This document shows positions 59,601 to 64,000 of a stretch of 64,000 bases of DNA, piece by piece; positions within the stretch are counted from its first letter, which is position 1, and each line of letters opens with the position of its first letter. The notes beneath the pieces were generated by a model that saw only the letters and a list, made by a program, of their open reading frames with translations, was not told the origin of the DNA and did not search any database. The DNA lies in the NCBI RefSeq assembly GCF_016653295.1, contig NZ_NHSF01000063.1:1-64000 (forward strand). Direction: 5' to 3'. This DNA is from Halochromatium salexigens. Lineage in GTDB: Bacteria > Pseudomonadota > Gammaproteobacteria > Chromatiales > Chromatiaceae. Both the position numbers and the translations under genes were made by a program.

Positions 59601-59872
59601 TCCACACTGGCTCGAAGCCCGGCAGCGTTGGCATGCCGCTGCCGGGGACTTGCTTTCGCGTCGTCGACCCGCAGACATTCGAGAATCGCGCCACCGGTCA
59701 AGACGGGCTCGTGTTGATTGGCGGCGTGCAACTGATGAAGGGCTATCTGAACGAGCCCGAGCGCACCCGCGAAGCGATGATCGAACTCGATGGTCAGCGC
59801 TGGTACAAGACCGGCGACTGCGGGCATCTCGATGGCGATGGCTTTCTGAATCTCACCGGACGGCAGCTATGA
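56696..59872 (+). CDS. aas: Aas-like MFS transporter / acyltransferase / acyl-ACP synthetase fusion, C-terminally truncated
   Basis: A 1058-residue fusion for lysophospholipid uptake and re-acylation. Residues about 1-420 form an LplT-like MFS transporter (FLNSFVDLGHKIIIQNALF; SKFGYIKELSGNEALTTANA). About 425-620 is a PlsC acyltransferase with HX4D in GNHVSWIDWAM and CLFPEGTMSK. About 640-1058 is an ANL-type acyl-ACP synthetase with YEGYGTTETSPLASLN and WYKTGDCGHLDGDGFLNLTG. The frame stops right after LTGRQL, where the family continues with the about 100-residue C-terminal ANL subdomain carrying the catalytic Lys. The adenylation half-reaction is probably lost or weak; the first two domains look intact. 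Confidence 0.88.
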   Translation: MTRLTRINGFLPFVVVVFLNSFVDLGHKIIIQNALFKAYDGPEQIWLTAVVNALILLPFILLFTPSGFIADRWPKNRVMRISAFVAIGITLAITACYYLGWFQAAFAMTFVLALQSAIYSPSKFGYIKELSGNEALTTANAWVQASTSIAILAGTLVFSVLFEALLRTDSGAIGGTGLPPDDILRRIAPVGWCLVLASLTEALLTLRLPEHHAGEADMRFDRAAYLSGRYLKHNLHAAWNNQVIWLSIVGLGVFWGIAQVLLAAFPAFVEDSLGETNTVMIQGVMAFSGIGIILGAMLAGRISRDHVETGLIPVGAMGIALVIILLPHIRVAWLHGLNFLALGFLAGLFIVPLNALIQFNAGERELGRVLAAKNFVLNWVMLAALMVTMASALANAGSHIIMVALGVVATVGGLYTILQLPQSLLRFVIARTMRTRYRLQVIGLDDMPAQDGVLMLGNHVSWIDWAMVQLASPRPVHFVMERGIYERWYLRRFMDAFGVVPISRGRSRDALKAVTRLLNQGEVVCLFPEGTMSKNAQLGEFKRGFERAAAGVHSDRPVRILPFYLRGLWGSRFSHASQKLKRGNRDGLPRDVIVAFGPTLPIHSHADAVKQAVFALSVSSWREHAATLPTLPQAWLRVAKRRLAETAVIDSSGRRMSNRRLIAATLRSARIIRHHCRGPRIGVLLLPSSTAVIANLASWLAGKQVVNLSPNLGSDAFRSASGRAGLAQVLTSAPYLAELRRQGLEPDRLLADLECIDLEALHAAHLDWRGLLALTAAVTLPGWLLLALGGCHRVRPDDTAAVLFSSDPHGWRKGVELSHRTLIANVEQIADVLNTECDDLMLANLPFSQALGLTLNNCLPLLAGMPMICHSEPDDALGAAKAIARFRATLLFGTSRLLEPYLEQPKIHPIMLASLRLLIVGAEPLAPKVREGFALRFNKHVYEGYGTTETSPLASLNLPDAIETEHWTIHTGSKPGSVGMPLPGTCFRVVDPQTFENRATGQDGLVLIGGVQLMKGYLNEPERTREAMIELDGQRWYKTGDCGHLDGDGFLNLTGRQL

Positions 59873-59917
59873 TTGGCTAGAATGGCGTCCCTCCAAGCTG
59901 ACAAGGACTCCCCGATC

Positions 59918-60355
59918 ATGATCGCCACCCTTTCGCACCCAGGGCCACGCCGATGCTGGCTTGTCCCGGCGCTCTGCGTGCTCCTCTTGATCAGTTGCGC
60001 CGAAGACCCGATGGGCGCCGAAAACCGCTTCGCACTCATGGCCCTCAATCAATGCAACCATGGGCAAGCCTTGATGCTTGTCGACCAGGCCATCGAGCGC
60101 GGCAACGCCGAGAATGTCGAGCGCGCACTGATGTTGAAGGCCGCCATCCTGCGCGATCGTGGCGACACCGCCGCCGCCGAGGCGCTGTACCCAGCCATCG
60201 ACGCGGCCTGGGAAGCGGCGAAGGAGAAATCCCTCTCGGCAAGCCGGCGCGAGCGCGATATCCAGATGTTCATCGATATCGCCCAGGCCGAACGCCACGC
60301 CCTCGGCCTTGACGCCACCTGCGAGGCCAGCGCGGCCGATCAGGGCCGCGATTGA
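59918..60355 (+). CDS. Small putative lipoprotein of unknown function
   Basis: A 145-residue protein. The N-terminus RRCWLVPALCVLLLISCAED looks like a signal peptide with a lipobox (LLIS-Cys). The mature part is mostly helical with TPR-like features (QALMLVDQAIERGNAENVER, ALMLKAAILRDRGDTAAAEA). I do not recognise a family. The ATG at 59918 has AAGGA upstream; an earlier TTG at 59873 is possible but would bury the signal peptide. It begins 45 bp after the truncated Aas gene. Confidence 0.7.
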   Translation: MIATLSHPGPRRCWLVPALCVLLLISCAEDPMGAENRFALMALNQCNHGQALMLVDQAIERGNAENVERALMLKAAILRDRGDTAAAEALYPAIDAAWEAAKEKSLSASRRERDIQMFIDIAQAERHALGLDATCEASAADQGRD

Positions 60356-60587
60356 CCAAGAAGATTTCGCTTTCACCCACCTGCGGGCCAGTGTATGCTG
60401 CAGCCATCGATTATCGCGCTGTGCGAGCCGATGGAGTCTGGGCCGCGCAATCCCGCCCTTCGCTTTACCCCGCTTGATCGAATCCGAGGGATGACCTGCT
60501 CATCCACCGCTATCGCCGCCTGATTGGCACACTGGTCGGCGGTGGTCCACTTCCCAACGGTGTGCATTTCCTAGAGAGACGAGACTG

Positions 60588-60887
60588 ATGAATATCTACG
60601 TTGGCAATTTGGCCTACAGCGTGACCCAGGATGAGCTTCGTGAGGCGTTCGGCGCTTACGGCGAAGTCGAGAGCGCGAACCTGATCATGGACAAGTTCAC
60701 GGGCGAATCGAAGGGCTTCGGCTTCGTCGAAATGCCAAACAACAGTGAGGCTGACGCGGCCATCAAGGCACTCAACGAGCAGCCCATGAAGGGCCGCCCG
60801 ATTCGCGTCAACCAGGCCAAGCCACGGGCTGAACGTGGACGCAATGGCGGTGGTGGTGGCGGTGCCGGCGGCGGTCGTCGCTGGTAG
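60588..60887 (+). CDS. RRM-domain RNA-binding protein with glycine-rich tail
   Basis: A 99-residue protein made of one RNA recognition motif followed by a Gly/Arg tail. RNP2 is NIYVGNLAY and RNP1 is SKGFGFVEM, with the expected spacing, then PMKGRPIRVNQAKPR and a tail of RGRNGGGGGGAGGGRRW. Proteins of this type are often cold-induced in cyanobacteria and proteobacteria and bind single-stranded RNA. A 230-bp leader precedes it without another gene. A clear intrinsic terminator follows. Confidence 0.93.
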   Translation: MNIYVGNLAYSVTQDELREAFGAYGEVESANLIMDKFTGESKGFGFVEMPNNSEADAAIKALNEQPMKGRPIRVNQAKPRAERGRNGGGGGGAGGGRRW

Positions 60888-60903
60888 GCACTGAGCACCC
60901 TCG

Positions 60904-60933
60904 CCCCGCGTGCTCATGTAAGAGCACACGGGG
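60904..60933 (+). other. Hairpin after the RRM gene, just before the terminator
   Basis: CCCCGCGTGCTC and GAGCACACGGGG pair over 12 bp with one G-U pair and the loop ATGTAA. It sits 16 bp after the RRM stop and 15 bp before the intrinsic terminator. It has no U-run of its own. It may protect the mRNA 3' end or be a binding site for the RRM protein itself, which is speculation. Confidence 0.6.
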
Positions 60934-60948
60934 TGTGAGGCACAAGGC

Positions 60949-60986
60949 GGCCAGGACGAGTGCATGCTCGTCCTGGCCGTTTTTTT
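60949..60986 (+). terminator. Rho-independent terminator of the RRM gene
   Basis: GGCCAGGACGAG pairs perfectly with CTCGTCCTGGCC around the loop TGCATG, followed by G and seven T. It is the clearest intrinsic terminator in the window. Confidence 0.95.
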
Positions 60987-61057
60987 GTTCGGCGCAGCCG
61001 GCCGCGCTGCGGTAGCATTCGTGCTGAATCCAGAACCATCCTGCCCGGGAGAACCCC

Positions 61058-61261
61058 ATGTTGGACAAGAAGCTCCTCGACATCCTCGTCTGCCCCGTCA
61101 CCAAAGGACCGCTGATCTACGATAAGGACAACGCGGAACTGATCGCGATCGCCGGCCGCCTAGCCTACCCGATCCGCGATGGCATCCCGGTGATGCTCGA
61201 GGACGAGGCGCGCTCACTGAGCGAGGACGAGGCCGAAGCCTGGCGCAAGAAGCAGGGCTGA
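61058..61261 (+). CDS. Trm112 family protein (YcaR-like)
   Basis: A 67-residue small protein with [19 protein letters not shown] and [16 protein letters not shown]. Trm112-like proteins activate partner methyltransferases in eukaryotes and archaea; in bacteria the role is unclear. Only one Cys of the usual zinc site is left (LVCPVTKG, where many relatives have CPxCKG), as is common in gammaproteobacterial YcaR. GGGAGAACCCC precedes the start. The epimerase gene follows after 41 bp. Confidence 0.9.
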   Translation: MLDKKLLDILVCPVTKGPLIYDKDNAELIAIAGRLAYPIRDGIPVMLEDEARSLSEDEAEAWRKKQG

Positions 61262-61302
61262 TATCGGCGCCCCAGGCCGCTCACAGCATTGGAGAGACGA
61301 CA

Positions 61303-62310
61303 ATGAAGGTGATGGTAACCGGTAGCGCGGGCTTTATCGGCTCGGCGCTCTGCCTGCGTCTACTCGAGCGCGGCGACGAGGTCGTCGGCATCGACAACCT
61401 CAACGAGTATTACGATGTCGGGCTCAAGCAGGCGCGCCTCGCGCGCACGCAGAGCCAGCCCGGCTTTACCGATCTGCGCCTCGATCTCGAGGATCGCGCC
61501 GGCATCGCCCAGGCCTTTGCCGAGCACAAGCCCGACCGGGTGGTCAATCTCGCCGCCCAGGCCGGTGTGCGCTACTCGATCGAGAATCCGCTCGCCTATA
61601 TCGACACCAACCTGGTCGGCTTCGGCCACATCCTCGAAGGCTGTCGCCACAACGGCGTCGAGCATCTGGTCTATGCCTCCAGCAGCTCGGTCTATGGCGC
61701 CAACACCAACATGCCGTTCTCGGTGCACGACAACGTCGACCACCCGCTCAGCCTCTATGCCGCGAGCAAGAAGGCCAATGAGCTGATGGCCCACACCTAC
61801 AGCGAACTCTACCAACTGCCGACCACCGGCCTGCGCTTCTTCACCGTCTACGGCCCCTGGGGTCGACCGGACATGGCGCTGTTCCTGTTCACCCGCGCCA
61901 TCCTCGCCGGCGAGCCGATCCAGGTCTTCAACTACGGCAAGCACCGGCGCGATTTCACCTATGTCGATGACATCGTCGAGGGCGTGATCCGGGTGCTCGA
62001 TCGCCTCCCCGAGCCGAACCCGAACTGGAGCGGCGCGGCGCCCGACTCGGCCACCAGCCGCGCCCCCTATCGGCTCTACAACATCGGCAACAACAACCCG
62101 GTCGAGCTGATGCACTACATCGAGACCCTCGAGCAGTGTCTCGGCAAGACCGCCGAGAAGGAGCTGCTGCCGCTACAACCAGGTGATGTGCCGGATACCT
62201 ACGCCGATGTCAGCGACTTGGTCGACGAACTCGGCTATCGCCCGGCGACCAGCGTCGAGGACGGCATCCGCCGCTTCGTCGACTGGTATCGGGATTACTA
62301 TCAGGCGTGA
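61303..62310 (+). CDS. NAD-dependent epimerase, UDP-glucuronate 4-epimerase type
   Basis: A 335-residue short-chain dehydrogenase-type sugar-nucleotide epimerase. The NAD fold is [20 protein letters not shown]. The region [17 protein letters not shown] is typical of UDP-GlcA 4-epimerases, and the active Ser/Tyr/Lys are in [11 protein letters not shown] and [36 protein letters not shown] is also a mark of this subgroup. The product UDP-galacturonate would feed capsule or LPS. No other polysaccharide gene is adjacent. Confidence 0.9.
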   Translation: MKVMVTGSAGFIGSALCLRLLERGDEVVGIDNLNEYYDVGLKQARLARTQSQPGFTDLRLDLEDRAGIAQAFAEHKPDRVVNLAAQAGVRYSIENPLAYIDTNLVGFGHILEGCRHNGVEHLVYASSSSVYGANTNMPFSVHDNVDHPLSLYAASKKANELMAHTYSELYQLPTTGLRFFTVYGPWGRPDMALFLFTRAILAGEPIQVFNYGKHRRDFTYVDDIVEGVIRVLDRLPEPNPNWSGAAPDSATSRAPYRLYNIGNNNPVELMHYIETLEQCLGKTAEKELLPLQPGDVPDTYADVSDLVDELGYRPATSVEDGIRRFVDWYRDYYQA

Positions 62311-62324
62311 CGCCGGCCCGGGCC

Positions 62325-63275
62325 TCAGGCCCAGGGCGGTGTCTCCGGGTCGGGCGCCGGCACCGGGGCCGGCACCTCGGATACGACCTCGAATTCCTCG
62401 CACAGGCTGCTCAACAGCGCGCGCAGCTCGAGCGAAAGCAGCGCCAGCTCGGCATCCAGCGTGGCGCCCTCGTCATCGGCATCGCCGGTGTCGAGTTCGT
62501 TGGTGACCTCATCGGCAAAGCGCAGCCGCTTCAGGCTCAGATCCTCACCGAGCAGCAGCGACAGGCGATCCTTCCAGTTGACGCCGACACTGACCGCACG
62601 CTTGCCGGTGTCGAGATGGTTGCGGATCTCCGGCGTGCTCAGGTCCTGACCGCGACAGCGCACCGTCGAGCGCGCGTCCTCGGCATCTTGCAGCACGCAG
62701 GAGTCCTCCAGCGCGATGCCCGCGGCGGCGTTGCCGGAGCGAATCCAGTTGCTCAGACGCTCGGCCGCGATCACCTGCGGCTCCAGCGGCTTGACCGGGA
62801 AGCTGCCGAGGCTCTCGCGCAGCAACGCCAGCAGCTCTTCAGCCGCCTTGTCGCTGCCGGCGTCGATCACCACCCAGCCCTCGGCGGCATCGATATAGGC
62901 GCGCACCAGCCGCGAGCGGGTGAAGGCCTTGGGCAGCATCTCGGCCAGCAGCTCCTCGCGCAGCTGCGTGCGCTCGCGCCGGGCGACCTCGCGCATCTCG
63001 GCCTGCTCGATCTCGGCGACACGCTCGGCCACCGCCTCGGTCACCACCGAGCCCGGCAGTAGCCGCTCTTGGCGGCGCATCGCGAGCAGATGCACCTGGC
63101 CGACCGTGTGCACCAGCAGTTCCGCCTTTGGCCCCAGCGGCGCGGTCCACCCCATGGTAGCGGTCTCGACCGGGCCACAGGGGCGAAAACGGCGCTCGCC
63201 CAACTGCGCGTGCAGCGCCATCTGATCGAGCGTGAACGGCACCTGGAGCCGATACACCTTGGCGTTCTTGAACAT
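62325..63275 (-). CDS. rdgC: Recombination-associated protein RdgC
   Basis: A 316-residue ring-forming DNA-binding protein that limits RecA activity. It begins MFKNAKVYRLQVPFTLDQMA and has the RRFRPCGPVE, GQVHLLAMRRQERLLPGSVV and RRERTQLREELLAEMLPKAF segments typical of RdgC. The C-terminal tail is acidic then Pro-rich (VPAPVPAPDPETPPWA), longer than in E. coli. The start at 63275 matches the family; a frame open further upstream is not used. It converges with the epimerase gene, 14 bp apart. Confidence 0.95.
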   Translation of the reverse strand: MFKNAKVYRLQVPFTLDQMALHAQLGERRFRPCGPVETATMGWTAPLGPKAELLVHTVGQVHLLAMRRQERLLPGSVVTEAVAERVAEIEQAEMREVARRERTQLREELLAEMLPKAFTRSRLVRAYIDAAEGWVVIDAGSDKAAEELLALLRESLGSFPVKPLEPQVIAAERLSNWIRSGNAAAGIALEDSCVLQDAEDARSTVRCRGQDLSTPEIRNHLDTGKRAVSVGVNWKDRLSLLLGEDLSLKRLRFADEVTNELDTGDADDEGATLDAELALLSLELRALLSSLCEEFEVVSEVPAPVPAPDPETPPWA

Positions 63276-63393
63276 GGCCGATCCTCCGCAAAAAAAACCG
63301 GCCATTATGAACCCAGCGCCCGCCAGCGCAAGCGCTTTTGCCGCTGAACCGCGCCGATGCTTCGCAGGCGCTGGTACCAGCGCCCGGGCGCGC

Positions 63394-64000
63394 CTAGAAC
63401 AAGCCGGCACAGCGGGTGCCGCAACGCGCGCAGGTGCCGGCCTCGGTCAGCCCCCAATGCCCGAGCCGATAGCCGTCGCGCTCGATCAGCCGATGGCCGC
63501 AGGCATGGCACCAGGTGCTACCGCCCTCGGGGTCACGCACATTGCCGGTATAGGCGTAACGCACCCCCTGTTCGCGAGCGATGCGCCGGGCACGACTCAG
63601 AGTCGACGGCGGTGTTGGCGGGATATCGCGCATCCGATAGTCCGGGTGGAAGGCGCTGAAATGCATCGGCACCTCGGGTCCGAGATGCTCGACCACCCAG
63701 CCGGCCATCCGCGCCAGTTCGGCATCGCTGTCGTTCTCGCCCGGGATCAGCAAGGTGGTCAGCTCCAGCCAGACCTCGGTCTCCTGGTGCAGATAGTCGA
63801 GCGTCTCCAGCACCGGCCCGAGCCGCGCGCTGCACAGACGCTTGTAGAAGGCGTCGGTAAAGCCCTTCAAATCGATATTGGCGGCGTCCATGTCGGCGAA
63901 GAAGGTCTCGCGCGCCGCCGGGCTGATGTAACCGGCGGTCACGGCGACATTGCGGATGCCCTGCGCGCGACAGGCGCGCGCGGTGTCACAGGCATACTCG
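63394..64000 (-). CDS. amrS: AmmeMemoRadiSam system radical SAM enzyme, C-terminal part
   Basis: The visible 202 residues are the C-terminal part of a radical SAM protein related to pyruvate-formate-lyase activase. It has NIDLKGFTDAFYKRLC, LTTLLIPGENDSDAELARMA, PMHFSAFHPDYRMRDIPPTP and YAYTGNVRDPEGGSTWC. A final zinc-ribbon-like tail holds two CxxC pairs (CHACG, CARCG). The N-terminal part with the SAM-cluster Cys residues lies past the right edge, and the frame is open to base 64000. AmrS usually occurs with an MEMO-family (AmrB) and an AMMECR1 (AmrA) protein; neither is visible. Confidence 0.9.
   Translation of the reverse strand, partial: EYACDTARACRAQGIRNVAVTAGYISPAARETFFADMDAANIDLKGFTDAFYKRLCSARLGPVLETLDYLHQETEVWLELTTLLIPGENDSDAELARMAGWVVEHLGPEVPMHFSAFHPDYRMRDIPPTPPSTLSRARRIAREQGVRYAYTGNVRDPEGGSTWCHACGHRLIERDGYRLGHWGLTEAGTCARCGTRCAGLF

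Overview
The window reads as chromosome of a high-G+C, nitrogen-fixing gammaproteobacterium. The best fit is a purple sulfur bacterium of the Chromatiales (Chromatiaceae-like). This rests on nifHDK-nifT-ferredoxin-nifY with a divergent draT, a complete ccmABCDEFGHI cytochrome c maturation cluster, corrin salvage and uptake genes, and betaine-lipid and glycogen genes. There is no rRNA, tRNA or photosynthesis gene here, so this is an inference from gene content. Most genes are tightly packed with 4-11 bp overlaps; intergenic stretches over 300 bp are rare.

1-2.8 kb is an accessory patch. The 5' part of a group II intron, with the start of its reverse transcriptase, lies inside a sigma-54 activator gene whose N-terminal domain resembles the CARF-like sensor of RtcR. 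A Uma2-family nuclease gene lies just upstream on the same strand. 2.9-5 kb holds ispH and thiO on the plus strand. From 17.5 kb down to 5 kb the minus strand carries a YyaL-type thioredoxin-domain protein, a DUF808 membrane protein, cobS, pqiABC (MCE-type lipid transport) and an RND efflux pair; from DUF808 on, the spacing is operon-like. At 17.8-19.8 kb sits a RloA/RloB (AbiL-type) two-gene defence module. It separates cobS from btuB-cobU, which lie behind an AdoCbl riboswitch.

22.8-30.8 kb is a signalling block: a CheB-CheR-PAS fusion, a multi-PAS GGDEF-EAL protein and a PAS-GGDEF protein, all on the plus strand. 30.9-34.5 kb holds class I fumarase, an AcuI/YhdH oxidoreductase, YhbY and a small lipoprotein. 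34.5-36.5 kb holds btaB and btaA (betaine lipid synthesis) behind a candidate Pho box. 36.6-41.8 kb is glycogen metabolism (malQ, glgC, divergent glgB). The ccm operon follows directly (41.8-49.2 kb).

49.2-56.2 kb is nitrogen fixation. draT, encoding the enzyme that ADP-ribosylates NifH, is divergent from nifH. The shared region has a sigma-54 -24/-12 promoter and two near-identical TGT-N10-ACC repeats that look like NifA sites. nifH, nifD, nifK, nifT, a 2[4Fe-4S] ferredoxin, a NifY/NafY-like protein and a DUF6129-like small protein follow. A strong hairpin separates nifK from nifT.

56.2-64 kb holds an Aas-like MFS/acyltransferase/acyl-ACP synthetase fusion that lacks its last domain, a small lipoprotein, a glycine-tailed RRM protein with a clear terminator, a Trm112-like protein, a UDP-glucuronate epimerase, rdgC and the C-terminal part of an AmmeMemoRadiSam radical SAM protein running off the right edge. 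The features most worth a second look are the intron-split CARF-like sigma-54 regulator, the RloAB module, the probable AUC start codon of the DUF808 gene, the tandem nif regulatory repeats, the Pho-box/btaAB unit and the truncated Aas fusion.
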